A stretch of 64,000 nt of DNA from Pollenia angustigena (GCA_930367215.1 OV884059.1:234793803-234857802); one strand, 5' to 3'. Numbered from the stretch's first letter, positions 10,819 through 22,515 are shown. Numbers and translations are program-made. Notes: generated by a model from the letters alone, not told the origin.

Positions 10819-11945
10819 AGCCCCCTGGTCTTATAAATAAAAATTAATTCACGCAGGTATAACGTCTGGAACCTGGCGCAAAACAGGGTTTCTTAACTTT
10901 AAACAAGGATATTGCCTGATACATATAAATACTCTATTTTATTGTCCATTACTGTTTGTATTTCACTCTAATACTTTGATTGTGCCGACCACCTTTTAAC
11001 ATACTATTTTAATACTGGGCTCATTGCATACACTACATGTTTTAGAGTTAGATTGATTTTGAATTTTTAAGATCTCGAACAAAATCCGCAGCTTTCAAAC
11101 AGAATTATAAAACACAAATTTTAAATCATAAAACCCCGATTTTTCGATTTTGCAAGACATGAAGCGAAATAAACCATTTGTTACAAAGAGTTTTGGAAGG
11201 ACGAAAAAGGATTAAACGAACTCGACTTTATGATCAAATTTGGGTTTAAGAAATACAATTTTGCAATTTTACTTATTTAGCAATTAACTTTTCCACTGAT
11301 GTTTGTTTTCCAGATATACAGAAATTAAACAATTAAACAATTTATATGTGTTTCTGAATATGGCGATATTAGTTTCGCTTAAAGACTTGCAAATTTCGAG
11401 AAAAATGGTTTGGTTAAACGGCCTTATACAAGATCCAGAAACTACATGCAACTTTTGTATTCACTACCTTTTGAAATATGATTATTTTAAATCATTATAT
11501 CCATGTTGAAATTTAAGATTGTTGTACATCCTTGGTCTCATGTAGCAAGTCCCTAACTCGCATAATCTTAACTTTACAGGAGAAGTTAAAAACATAATAG
11601 AAACTGTATGTAGCAAAATGTAAAATTGCTTGTTAACCCGTTACTGCACTAATTTTGTCATTCCGTGAGTAACTATTTTATTAATAATTTCAGATCCCAT
11701 AACGAATATAATAGATGGTTTTTTTAACTACAAAGGAACTTTCGAAATCAATAGCTATGGCTTAACCGCTGAGAATGTCAAACTGTGTTGACATTTCTGT
11801 TCAGTCAGCATCGTCATCATGAATCGTTTAACTCTAAAACAACGCTTCCGATTTATTGAAATTTACTTTGAAAAAAATAAAGACTCTGTTTGCAAAGTTC
11901 ATAGATTACTTCGTACATTTTACGAAGCAGATTTCTAGTTAAATG
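10819..11945. other. AT-rich DNA, no feature recognised
   Basis: I found no splice-consistent coding sequence, RNA gene or bounded repeat here. Short reading frames such as 11303-11509 show no family motifs. Confidence 0.35.
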
Positions 11946-11949
11946 GCTA

Positions 11950-12259
11950 CGTCAATAAGGGCTAAAAAATCAGAGCAAGTTAAGCCCTATTTTTAGTTTA
12001 AAATGTTTTTAAACCAACAAATCTATAAATCGCTAAAAATATAAACCATCTTTTAACGCATAAAATTGGGCATTTAAACTGCCAATACAGACCATATAAA
12101 TTTGATAAGATTTATCGTAGTGCTGCCACATGTTATTTTTTTAACAACATATAATACATGGGACACTGATTTATAGTTGTTGAGTTTAAACTACATATAA
12201 ATTTAAGTTAAGTTCAACTAAACCAGCGTTTAAACCATCTGTGATTTATTAGCCATAAG
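11950..12259. mobile_element. MITE copy A (GAGCAAGTTAA ... TTTAAACCATCTGTGATTTATTAG)
   Basis: This segment is about 70-80 percent similar to 13302-14180 over its whole length. It includes TTTATCGTAGTGCTGCCACA and the TTAGTTCAACTAAACCARCG motif. The two copies are arranged head to tail and a hAT element sits exactly at their junction. Confidence 0.6.
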
Positions 12260-13293
12260 CAGGGAAACCAGAAATATGCAATTGCATGTTTTTCCTAGTT
12301 CGACTAATGAAGGCGGAAACAATATATTTATCCGTTTTAGAGTTTTTTATGAATTTTGGCATCGATTTGTTAGTGCATATTTTACCGTTTGCAGCATTTT
12401 TTGGCATATTTTAGTTAAAAGAGTCTTTTTTTAAGATTTATTGCGCATATTTTGCCTTTTTAATGCATATTTTGATACATATTCAATTTTTTTAGATGCC
12501 TACAATAGCTTTCGCAGTAAATAAAAAAATTTTTGTTTTCGAAAATCTGTTACTTCAATTTCGACATCTACATTTCATTTTTACTCTAAAATTGTAAGAC
12601 AAAGCAGGTTGTCATTAAGGATAAATGTTATGCGATTTGTATCTAGACCAATCTTTTAGTATTTCGATCTACTGAGAATCACTTTTTAAAGTGATCTAAC
12701 GATGTCTATCCATCCCTCTGGCTGGTTGCCTGTCCATGTTAGCCTTGTGCGCAGAGTACAAGTTCCAATTTTGTAGTGATTTCATCAAATATGGACGAAA
12801 TCTATGCAAATGGTGAGAATTGGTCTATAATTTCACATCCAAATTATACTCTTTGTTTCCGCAAGCTATCTAATTACGATGGTATTTCAATTAAATTCTT
12901 GCCAAAAATATTTTACTTCAAATTAAATTATTTTCGAATCGGTTCACATTTGCTAAAAGCTCCCATCCTTAACCAGCTTTAAATTCCTTTTAAATGCTAA
13001 CATTTGTTTACAATTTAGCGACCGTACCTAAAATCCCTTTAAGAAAAAAACCCATATGGATGTTAATATCTTGATAATATTCGGCGCAAACTTTTCTCAT
13101 ATGAATTTTAACCTTTTTTAAGTTTTTTTTTTTTAAATTTTGTTATTAAATTGTTGAATATTGTGTCTTCAAATGAACAATTTTTAATTTTTAGGGCATA
13201 TTTTTAACATTTTTCAGGACATATTTTCCAGTTTTTACTGCATATTTAATGCGCATAAAACGTGTTTTTTAGAGCATATTTCTGGTTTCCCTG
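12260..13293. mobile_element. non-autonomous hAT element, 20-bp perfect TIR, 8-bp TSD GCCATAAG
   Basis: The ends CAGGGAAACCAGAAATATGC and GCATATTTCTGGTTTCCCTG are exact reverse complements, and GCCATAAG occurs at 12252-12259 and again at 13294-13301. A perfect 8-bp TSD with CAGGG-type ends defines the hAT superfamily. Subterminal regions carry many GCATATTTT words in both orientations, as expected for hAT transposase binding sites. No transposase frame is present; 12640-12770 resembles the fly GTCCATCC repeat. A truncated end of the same family lies at 22350-22510. Confidence 0.92.
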
Positions 13294-13301
13294 GCCATAA
13301 G

Positions 13302-14180
13302 GGTTAGTAAAAAAGAGCAAGTTAAACTCCCTTCTTGGTTTAAAATGTGTTTAAACCAGCAAATCTATGATTCAGTAAAAATTTAAACTCTCTCTAAACG
13401 CATAAAATTAGGCGTTTAAGCTACCAATACAAACCACATGAATTTGACAATATTTATCGTAGTGCTGCCACATTATTATTTTTTGCACTACATAAAATAT
13501 ATCGTCACCTAAAAGACGAAATAACCTATCTGCAGTTTTCAAAAGTTTACAGGAGAGGGAAAAACCGTTATAAAATTGGAACTATTAACGATATTGAAAT
13601 GAAAATTACACATTTTGATTAAAATGAAACCAGTATTATATATCGGTTGAGAAAATTTTGTTTTTCTCATCACAGCTTATGTTATGACACTTAGGTTTTT
13701 TGGAATTGTAAAAATCTGAAACCAAATAACCTATCTGCAGTACTAATTAGAATGAATAAATAAAAATTTCTTTACACATGAATTTTATATACATTAAATA
13801 ATTACAGTAGTAGTTTCTTTTACTGGTTTAAGCAAAAACAAGTACTTAATGTTTGTTTAAATTACACTATGCAACAAAATTAAACTTTTATAGTGATATT
13901 TGATGATTTATTTTTCTCTTTTTTTGTGCGTAACGGTCCTCTTGGTACAAAAACTTTCTCATTTGTAATATTATATATTCAAAATTTTGCAGACATATGC
14001 GTTATGATATAGGGAATACAAATCCATAAAAAACTCAATTTTTAAATTTTTGTAGATAGGTTATTAGGTCTTTAAGATGACGATATGTATAAGGCTCCGA
14101 TTTACAGCAGTTAAGTTTAAGCTACAAGTAAATTTTAGTTTAGTTCAACTAAACCAACGTTTAAACATTCATTGATTTGT
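13302..14180. mobile_element. MITE copy B, interrupted by a 582-bp element
   Basis: This is the second head-to-tail copy of the MITE at 11950-12259. Its sequence is continuous with copy A across TA at 13500, where 582 bp have been inserted, and it resumes at 14084. Confidence 0.6.
13502..14083. mobile_element. 582-bp element with 30-bp TIR, TA TSD
   Basis: The left end TCGTCACCTAAAAGACGAAA and the right end (reverse complement TCGTCATCTTAAAGACCTAA) both continue into TAACCTATCT. TA flanks both ends. A further internal AATAACCTATCTGCAGT copy occurs at about 13724. There is no coding frame, so this is a Tc1/mariner-type MITE or a relative. Confidence 0.8.
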
Positions 14181-14414
14181 TAGTCATCGTCCAGACTTGC
14201 AGTTTTTGTTGCAGCAATTTGTGAATTTGTGGTTGAGAGAGGTGAGACGGTTAGGGAGGGGTTCTTTGTTTCATTTAGTAGATCTCACACTTATCAACTT
14301 AAAGTAAGCTGTAGGTTCTTTTGTAAAAAATAAAAAGAACAACAAAAAATAATAAAATTTCAACACTTTAATTTCATATCTGTGCCCATGTTCAGTAACT
14401 CTCGCGCGGAGAAA

Positions 14415-14934
14415 GACTGTTTTCCTAAACGTGTATTCACAATGTATTAATACCGTGTTGATGCATTGTGTCTTTTCATTTTTACCTAGGTTATATTGTC
14501 TATGAATGTGGTTTGCATCTACATTATTTTAAATGCTTTTTTTTTTTGGTTTTCTCTGCGCAGTGGCAACTACAAAGTTGCATTTCGGAATTATATGCAT
14601 TGTCAAAATTGTTATCGCACCTATTCAACAATACTGTATTAACTCAAAATTTTTAGTTTTTTACTTTTTGGAAATAGTCGCCAGGTATTATTCATATCTA
14701 CACACTGTAAAAATAGCGAGCTTTTTTGTCCACCTTTTGGTAAAAAAATGGTTGGCTTAAAAATAGTTTCTCATATGCCTTTCATTTTAAATTAAAAATG
14801 GTTTTGCTTCTACTGAAAATTTTAAAATTTTGAGTTAATACAGTATTGTTGAACAAGTGCGTTATGTTTGCATTTAAGAACATGTTGTTGTTGATGTATT
14901 ACTACAATACAACAGGCGTTTAGGAAAACAGCCA
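14415..14934. mobile_element. inverted-repeat element with two nested arm pairs
   Basis: GACTGTTTTCCTAAACG (14415) pairs with CGTTTAGGAAAACAGCC (14916-14933). Inside it, ATTCAACAATACTGTATTAA (about 14622) pairs with TTAATACAGTATTGTTGAAC (about 14835). The segment could fold as a long hairpin. The TSD was not identified. Confidence 0.6.
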
Positions 14935-15209
14935 AACTTTTTGATTGAAACGTGAGAAATGAAACAAAAATGGCATAAATTGAAACACACAACTGTTTTT
15001 CTCACTTAACTGCGTATATAACATTTTTGTCGAGTAATGGCTGTGACCTAAGGAAATTAGTCGCCATTTAACAGAAAAAGTGTGTCTAAATAAAATAACT
15101 TTTTTTCCTTTGAGCTCGAGGTCCTGGTTTTTATTATTAATTATGTTAATTTAAAAATATTTTATTTTGCCAATATTTCGTTTTTCTTGGAAAAACATCT
15201 TCTGTGCTA

Positions 15210-15719
15210 GGTATTAGAGGTCTGCTTTGAATAATTCACTTGTTTGCCTTTATTCAAAGTGCACAACATTTACTCAAATATTTAACATTCAAAAATATAA
15301 GAAAAGAGTAAGCCATATACAAAAATAAGAGAGAATGAATTGAATAAAATACTTGTTTACTGTAAATGAATTTGAGAGTCATTCATAAATAACAAAACAG
15401 TGGAATGACCCGTTAAAAAATATTCGAATAATTTTTGAATTATTGAATGTCCATACATTTATTTGGTATTAGAGGTCTGCTTTGAATAATTCACTTGTTT
15501 GCCTTTATTCAAAGTGCACAACATTTACTCAAATATTTAACATTCAAAAATATAAGAAAAGAGTAAGCCATATACAAAAATAAGAGAGAATGAATTGAAT
15601 AAAATACTTGTTTACTGTAAATGAATTTGAGAGTCATTCATAAATAACAAAACAGTGGAATGACCCGTTAAAAAATATTCGAATAATTTTTGAATTATTG
15701 AATGTCCATACATTTATTT
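15210..15719. repeat. 255-bp tandem duplication inside the hAT element
   Basis: Bases 15210-15464 and 15465-15719 appear identical. Each starts GGTATTAGAGGTCTGC, that is, with the last bases of the TSD plus the transposon end. The duplication therefore happened after insertion, or is an assembly artefact. Confidence 0.9.
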
Positions 15720-15999
15720 GAATGACATAATATGTGTGTAAGCTTGTGGCTTCTTTTATTTGTAAGAGTTAAGCTTACACATACATACGTAATGTGTAGG
15801 TACAGAAATTTTACATTCAAATTATATTTGAATAATTCATTCATTTGACTTGAGTTGACTGAATTGAATGTATTTTTTATTCGTTTTGTCTTTGGTTATT
15901 CATTCATTTGTTTCTTTATTATTGGGTGCTCGACACATTGTAGTTAAAAAACAAATGAGTGTGTTGAAATTGGTTTTTATTTATTCTTGCAGACCTCTA
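15215..15999. mobile_element. hAT element, TIR TAGAGGTCTGC, 8-bp TSD CTAGGTAT
   Basis: The 11-bp ends TAGAGGTCTGC and GCAGACCTCTA are exact inverted repeats, and CTAGGTAT flanks both sides (15207-15214, 16000-16007). The TSD fits the hAT nTnnnnAn preference. The interior is rich in GAATAATTCA and TCATTCAT words. There is no transposase. The first 250 bp are duplicated in tandem together with part of the TSD. Confidence 0.9.
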
Positions 16000-16265
16000 C
16001 TAGGTATAATATTGAAAAAATTATTAACGTACAAAAATCAGAAAAAAATTAATTCTTATAATGTTATGTCAACATCGTCAAATTGTGAACCTAGCCCAGA
16101 AGATGTTTTTCAAAGAAAAACGAAATATTGGCAAAATAAAATATTGTTAAATTAAAATAATTAATAATAAAAACCAGGACCTCGAGCTCAAAGGAAAAAA
16201 AGTTATTTTATTTATACATTTTAAAGGTCGAATTAAACAAAATATAAGATTTAAAAAGTGTGTCT

Positions 16266-16912
16266 TTAAAACTTTTATGAGAAAGTTCCCGCTTTGAACT
16301 GTCAAATAGACTCACGAATAAAAATGGGGCCAGATTTTAACACTAAAAACATATTAACAATGCAAAATTTATTCCTTGCCTTTACCATTTTTATAAAATA
16401 TATATAAAAGCTCGTTTGGATACAACAAACATTAAAGTCGCACTTTTGCCGCCGTCGTTGAAAATTTTAGTAAATTTTGGTCGGCCTCAACGATATGTGC
16501 TATTGGCGTTCTCAACATCAGCAATGTCACATCGGCTTCGAGTGTAATGGTATGACATTTATAACGTAACGACGGAATCTCTTTTGATAGTTTCCAACAT
16601 GAGTGACAGACACGTTTTTCTCACTTTTCAAGAAACGATGGAATATTTTGTTTCACATATTTTCAATGGGAGAAGTTCTCACTTAAGTTACAGATCATGG
16701 GTACTGGACACTAGTGCAATTTCAAAGCAGAATTTAACAATTTAAAACAAAAATTGCAACTCTGGACAATGATTAAGCAAAATTGGCGTATTTGGAGCGA
16801 AGACATATATGCCCAGAAAATAAACGAAAGAAAGTTGGTTTTCTGTCAGACTTTCGTATTCGGATTTTATTTTAAATCAGAGCAAACCAGGCAGTATTGG
16901 TCAAAAAATAAA
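16266..16912. other. non-coding DNA, nothing recognised
   Basis: This interval between two mobile elements contains no feature I can support. Several GTCGTTG/CAACGA words around 16460-16500 give it slightly higher GC content. Confidence 0.35.
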
Positions 16913-16920
16913 GGTGAAAC

Positions 16921-17431
16921 CAAGGCGAATTCATGCTGGTGACCGCATCATGAGATAGCGTTATGCTAGCTATCCCTTTTTTTAAAAAATACTATGTATT
17001 TTGTTTTTGTAAAAGTAAAAAGTGAATGTCAAAATTATTGGTTGAAAATATAAAAAAAGGGAATTTGTTTGTTTTGAAATACACACAATTGCTTTAGAAG
17101 GTAAATCTTTTTCCTGTATTGGAAATTTGTTGTGACTCCACTTTTTCCTTACGCCTTTTAAAATCCTCGTGTTTATATTTTGTTTTATAACATTTAAATA
17201 ATGTGATGTTTATAGAAATTTGTTTTTGTTTTAAATGTGAGTTGAACGGACGAGTAAGGCGCTCGTGTTCTATAAACTACACATAAGTTTTTTTTTCAAG
17301 TATTTTGATTTTTATTGAATTTTAACAAATTTTTTCACAAAATGTAAACAACGCTTGACATTCAGTATACACACAAGGAAATAAACAATAAACAGATGAC
17401 TCGAAAATATAACCTTTATGAATTCGCCTTG
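16921..17431. mobile_element. hAT-like MITE, TIR CAAGGCGAATTCAT, copy 1
   Basis: The ends CAAGGCGAATTCATGCTGG and ATGAATTCGCCTTG are inverted. Flanking octamers are GGTGAAAC (16913-16920) and AGTGAAAC (17432-17439), a 7/8 match to an 8-bp TSD. The left part (GGTGACCGCATCATGAGATA, ATGCTAGCTATCCC) is nearly identical to the reverse complement of copy 2 at 50659-51324. Confidence 0.82.
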
Positions 17432-17452
17432 AGTGAAACTTAACTGTCTGTT

Positions 17453-17555
17453 CATCTATTTGCGAACGAAGACTTCGATCGCTTAACTTAAATTTAAACT
17501 TTAAATGTAAGTTAAGCGATCGAAGTCTTCGTTTGCAAATAGATGAACAGGCAGT
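17453..17555. mobile_element. 103-bp near-perfect hairpin MITE
   Basis: Two arms of about 47 bp (CTGTCTGTTCATCTATTTGC... and its reverse complement) differ at only about two positions and surround a short AT loop. TAA lies outside both ends, consistent with a 3-bp TWA duplication. If transcribed it would form a long double-stranded stem. Confidence 0.8.
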
Positions 17556-17885
17556 AAAACTAAAAAAAAAAATCTTTTGCGGTTTTGATAACAAAATATG
17601 TAGTATATTGACTTCATTTTTTTAAAAAGTTGCATAATTTGCAAAAAAAAGTCTTAATTAATGTTATTGTTTGTTTCCCTAAATTAAATGTCATTATTAA
17701 AAGCAATTAATGAAGATATGTATATCATGTTTGGGCCAATAGCCTCGAAGCTAAATAAAAAAAATATTATTTTTCATTAAAATGTTTGTACTTTGCGTAA
17801 GCAGTTTTGCTACCGAATAAATTTTGAGTTTTTGACATTTGTTTTCGCACTATAGAATACCGACTAGCCACTTTTTCGCATTTTA

Positions 17886-18020
17886 ACTGCCTATTTCACG
17901 ATGTCACTCGAACGTTAACGTTCGCACAAATAACATATAAAACAAAAACAAATTTTTGAACTTTCTTATATGTTATTTGTGCGAACGTTAACGTTCGAGT
18001 GACATCGTGAAATAGGCAGT
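17886..18020. mobile_element. 135-bp perfect hairpin MITE
   Basis: Arms of 54 bp beginning ACTGCCTATTTCACGATG are perfect reverse complements around a loop of about 27 bp. The ends share the CTGYCT...AGGCAGTAA form of the hairpin at 17453. The perfection implies recent origin or hairpin-based maintenance. Confidence 0.85.
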
Positions 18021-18329
18021 AAATGAGAATAAAAACGTAATTTGCGAACATCGTTACACAGAATAGCAATTGTATGCATTTATACATTTTTGAGTCGCAA
18101 TACAGAAAGCCCCTAACCTTTTATACTTTAAAATGTATAAAACCCTAAAATAAATTTCACACTTCTGAATTGAATTTTGGTCTAATTTAGATTTTTTAAT
18201 GCCAAAAATCACTATACAGAATTTTATGATGATCGATTCATAATTTACCACGGTTCCAAAATACATTTTCCTCCTGAAATAATTTTAGAACTGTTATGAT
18301 TCATGATATTTTATTCAAATTAATATGCT

Positions 18330-18412
18330 GTTTCCAAGTTACAAACAATTGATTGTGTAGAAAAAATTTTACTACAAAATCAATTGCTTGTCGCCTGGAA
18401 ACAACACCTAAG
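18330..18412. repeat. short inverted repeat related to 43676-43756
   Basis: GCTGTTTCCAAGTTACAAAC... and ...CTTGTCGCCTGGAAACAAC bracket about 85 bp with an internal TTGATTGTGTAGAAAAAATTTTACTACAAAATCAA. A similar hairpin begins near 43676 (TTTCCAAATGACAGGCGATGG). It is a small MITE family. Confidence 0.55.
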
Positions 18413-18530
18413 TTTTATATGACTAAAAATTAATTCATAAAACTAGTTGATCGTCGGCCATTAAGTCCTCGTCCATATTATGAAACACTTGCTACAAAAA
18501 CTTTCCTCAATTCTCTTTTGAAACTGCACA

Positions 18531-18666
18531 GCACTTAAGTATTTTGTATGCCTTCTCTCTTTCTTCTTCTTCCTCTCAATAACAAACTCACAAAAACTGC
18601 ACTTAAGTATTTTGTATGCCTTCTCTCTTTCTTCTTCTTCCTCTCAATAACAAACTCACAAAAACT
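18531..18666. repeat. 68-bp tandem duplication
   Basis: The block GCACTTAAGTATTTTGTATG...CACAAAAACT occurs twice in a row (18531-18598, 18599-18666), essentially identical, and is pyrimidine-rich. No gene is recognised around it. Confidence 0.85.
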
Positions 18667-20420
18667 GCTTGTACTCGAAGCAAAGTACACTTTCCATGCT
18701 TCTTTCCCAATTCATCATCAAACTCAAATATTTCATAATATGGACGAGGTGAAATTAAACATAGATCTAAAACGCAGTCAATTAAATACTGACGTCAGTT
18801 TTTATAAAGATAAATTAATATTTTATAAACCCCATATAAAGTCCATTCCTGAAATATTCTAGCACTTTAACTTGGTTTTAATAATATTGCACAAAAATTT
18901 TGTGCAGAGGTGTATTTGTGTGAATTATATTGGCATCATTAGAAAAATACAACTTTGAAAAATATCGAGTTAGGGGGCTTTTCTACATGAGACCAACGAT
19001 ATTAAAGTTTCCTACCGTAGCGAGTCAACTTTATTTAAGTAATTATTGTACTTATGTATTAATTTATTTTTCTTTTGTTGGTTTGTAAATTAAATTAAAA
19101 AACAACTGAAAAATTACAAAATAAAAACAAAAATACAAAATGGCAAAGCTTTAAATGTTTATTTGTATGTGATCTGTGTAGTTGGCTTAACATTTCACAA
19201 TATCTGCTCATACATACATACACACACACATATGTATATGAAACTATATACAAACAAAAGAAAGAAAAAAAACTACCATAAACATAAATTAAAACCAAGG
19301 AAAATAGTAAAAAAATTATAATTTAAAGCATAAAAAGTACAAAATAAAATTTTTTTAATTAATTTACTTTTAATTAGTTTAACAAGAAGACCAACTTAAA
19401 ACATATTTTTCTTTGAGAAAATATTGAGTTAAAATCCAACGACACATTTGGTTTCATTATGTAACAAATAAATAAAATTATTAATTAATCTTTTTTTTTT
19501 TATTAATTGAAATAGTTTCCTTCTTCGAGACATACATCAAGATGAGAAAAAAATTTACGAATTAAAACTGATTCACAAAAACGCTAAGGCCACTTGGGCT
19601 TATTATAAAAAAAAACATGATTAAAAATCTTGAATGTAATTTAAGCATAATAAGAAAATTGTAATAAAAAATTAATAAAATTCAAAAATAAATATAGAAT
19701 TTAAAAGTATGAAAATACAAAAAATAATAAAAAAAAAAATGAAGACAACGCAATTAAAAAATAATAATAATAAAAAAATAAAAATGTGAAATAATAAAAA
19801 AAAAAATGTTTGTATTTAAAAAATATCGTTATATTCGGAAATACTAGTAATATGTATTTTTTTACTGTCTTGCCAGTACTGTCAAATGTAAACGCTATGT
19901 TAGTAATGGCTTGCGGAATGAGTGTCCAAACCAACCCCATTTGTGTCTTCTTATTTCCATCTCAATTGGTTGCTGGTTTGTATCTGACCAGAGTTGGGTA
20001 TTTGATATTAAGGAGGTCCAGTAAACACGCAAGACTCAAAATTCAAAATTCGATTCAAAATGTAACTTTTCACGAAAGACGTAACTTTTTTGAAAGAAGC
20101 GCATAACTTTTTTTATTATTCCCCTAGCAACACTGGTTGTGTTGTTCCTTTTTTCGGTGTGATTATCAATTGCCGAAAGCACACCGAGGAACACAAAAAC
20201 GGAGTGGTTTCAGACGACAACAAAGTCACACGTCACGCGTTATCACCTGCAAAATTACACTTAAGATGAAGGAAAAATACCCGATTTAAATAAAATTACA
20301 CCTGATATTAACATTTTATATTATGAAAACGCTACCATATTTTGCAAATTTACTTTAAAAATCAGTCATCGATTCGCGCATCTTCAAGGATTATAGCGCA
20401 CATAATCGACTATCTAACCT
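18667..20420. other. AT-rich DNA without a recognised gene
   Basis: Most of the interval is A-rich and T-rich low-complexity sequence, with small inverted repeats (for example the CGGTGTG/CACACCG pair near 20155-20190). Short reading frames here show no protein family motif. Confidence 0.35.
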
Positions 20421-20424
20421 GGAG

Positions 20425-20581
20425 TTTACACGTGAAAGTACTTTCTTGAAAGTAGAGTATACGTATTATCAACGAAAAATTTAAGACACAGCCGATTGGC
20501 TGAAAGTGCAAAAATTGTGTGAGGGTTGGTGAAAAAGTTTGAGTGTTTTGCGACTTTCAAGAGACTACTTTCACGTGTAAA
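20425..20581. mobile_element. 157-bp hairpin MITE (TTTACACGTGAAAGTA)
   Basis: TTTACACGTGAAAGTACTTT at the left pairs with AGACTACTTTCACGTGTAAA at the right, with about 28-bp arms that also contain the CTTGAAAGT/ACTTTCAAG motif. No TSD was resolved. Confidence 0.65.
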
Positions 20582-21159
20582 TGCTAAGTAAAGAGGTTTG
20601 TAAATTAACAAATATAATGTTCGGTTCTTCGTTAAAAAACAGAACAATTGTAGTGATACTGTAGACAAACATTATATTTTAATGTTCTTTAATGTTTTTT
20701 TCGTGTGTGTATTTTGTTTTTGTAAAAATGTTTTTTTACCAGCCAAAAGGGACGAACATTAACGAGCCGAACCGAACCGAACACATTGAAGTTTGTGGAT
20801 TTTCAAAAAAAAACCAAACGGAATTAAATGTTCACATCTTTTGTTGTGTTTGATAAAAACAGTAATATTTTTGTGTTCGAAAGATGACTAACAGGGAAAC
20901 GTTATTTTTTTAATGATTTTCTACACAAACACTATTAGCGTTTATTTTCGAACACTGACTGAGATCGCTTTTTATTTTTTTTTTTTAATAAACTAAATTT
21001 TACGCTATTCTAAAAACCTCCTTTCCGGTTGTTCTGGAAACATGGAAACTTGGTAAAGGCACATGTACACGACATGTTTTTTCATCTGACTAGTCAACTT
21101 TGTAAGTCCCATGTAATTGTGCATGCTGGTCAAAATGGTTGTTTTACAGAAGGTTTATT

Positions 21160-22082
21160 ATATGGGTAATTCCATGTCAAAACGACCAAAAGTAGGACAC
21201 GACCCCTTCCGATTTTAATAAAATTTGGTGAGAAGGTTCCTTTTATCTTATAAGGAACATATATGAACGCAAAAAAATTTTAAAATTTGTTTTTCGTAAG
21301 TTATGTCATATTCAAAATGTCATAACTTCGCAGAATTAGCCGAATGTGTTGAGCTTATTTCTTTTATATCTCGAAAACTACTTGACATACGAAGATGATG
21401 ATCCTACGCGCTGCAGGGGCCAAATTAAAGAATTTTATTAAGCCGCAATATTTGCATGGTACAGCGCGTAGGATGCTCCTAGATGGGTCAAATGTATGAC
21501 CAACCCCACTTTATTATTTATTGCCGAATTCCGTTTTTTTTTAGTTATTTCAATAAACTAAACCGTTTTTGAGTTACGCGAATGTATGCTGTGCAACCTC
21601 TTACATTTTCAAAATAACGGAATATCTTAAAAACAAGAGCTTACCTAAAAAAAACGGTTGGCACCACTGGATTCAGCGTCCCATTAGGGTAAAATGCCAG
21701 GTGCGCGGCTGGTCTGTTTTTTGCAACTTTGACAGTGTACTTATTGCTCAAAATTACGATATTAAAATTATATTTTAATATTATTTTTTTAAAGGTTGCG
21801 AAAGGAAAAAATCATGTCTTAAAAAAGAAAAACCTCTTTCAAAGTTTCAGGATTTTTAAAGAACAGTTTGATGTATTATATAAAAAAAAATCAGCCAAAT
21901 TAAAAAATAGGTTTTTGACTTAGTCCGTTTTTAAAATTTAACATTTTGCAGATATTACTTTTAAAAAAAAAAATTTTCTTTTTTCAATATATTGTTTGTA
22001 GCCCCAAGTATTCTCTTTAAAATTACATTAAAATCATCTTCGTATGTCAAGTAGTTTTAGAGATATTGAAGAAATAAGCTCA
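21160..22082. mobile_element. ATATGGGTAATTCC long-TIR element, 3'-truncated copy
   Basis: It starts ATATGGGTAATTCCATGTCA and matches the start of the full element at 52976-56849 for several hundred bases. It includes the GACACGACCCCTTCCG and GGTGAGAAGGTTCC segments and the TCCTACGCGCTGCAG region. It then runs into the right inverted repeat (GTAGCCCCAAGTATTCTC) and stops abruptly at about 22082, where a LINE fragment begins. It shows the empty site of the tandem-array insertion in the other copy. Confidence 0.8.
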
Positions 22083-22346
22083 AGGCTTAAGCATGGATCG
22101 TAGACTTACTTGGAAACAACACATACAAAATAAGCATCAGCAATTGAATTTAATTAATAGAAAATTTTATTGGTTAATTGGTCCTAAATCTCAGATAAAT
22201 ATTGAAAATAAATTAAGACTTTATAAAGCAATTTTTAAACCGGTGTGGACTTACGGAATTCAATTGTGGGAAACTGCAAGCCATTCAAATATTGAAATTA
22301 TTCAAAGATACCAATTAAAAACTCTAAGACTTATTGTTCAGTCAGT
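22083..22346 (+). pseudogene. Jockey-type LINE reverse transcriptase fragment
   Basis: The conceptual protein contains MDRRLTWKQHI, LINRKFYWLIG, ENKLRLYKAIFKPVWTYGIQ, LWETA and RYQLKTLRLIV. This is the familiar C-terminal part of the reverse transcriptase ORF2 of Jockey-like non-LTR retrotransposons (LDRRLTW...KPIWTYGIQLWG...). It is truncated on both sides: the 5' end abuts the long-TIR element and the 3' end runs into a hAT terminus. It lacks the catalytic YADD box, so it is a dead fragment. Confidence 0.85.
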
Positions 22347-22349
22347 TTC

Positions 22350-22515
22350 AGTTTCTTGGAAACCAGAAATATGCTCTAAAAAAAAGCGTTTTATTCGCAT
22401 TAAATATGCAGTTAAAACTTTAAAAGAGCTTTTTTGCAGCATTTTTTTAAATTAAAGCGCATATTTTGCCTTTTTAAGGCATATTTTGATGCATTTTCGA
22501 TTTTTGTTGGTGCCT
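22350..22515. mobile_element. truncated hAT end, same family as 12260-13293
   Basis: GGAAACCAGAAATATGC followed by repeated GCATATTTT and GCATATTTTGATGCAT words matches the left and right termini of the hAT element at 12260. Only one end is present, joined to LINE sequence. Confidence 0.7.

Larger units (their letters stand above)
15088..16252. mobile_element. 1.17-kb inverted-repeat element flanked by a 13-bp direct repeat
   Basis: AAAAAGTGTGTCT occurs at 15075-15087 and 16253-16265. Immediately inside the left repeat, about 110 bp (AATAAAATAACTTTTTTTCC... to ...GGAAAAACATCTTCTG) is repeated in inverted orientation at about 16090-16212. A hAT element occupies the centre. The order of events suggests an inverted repeat first and the hAT later. 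Confidence 0.65.
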
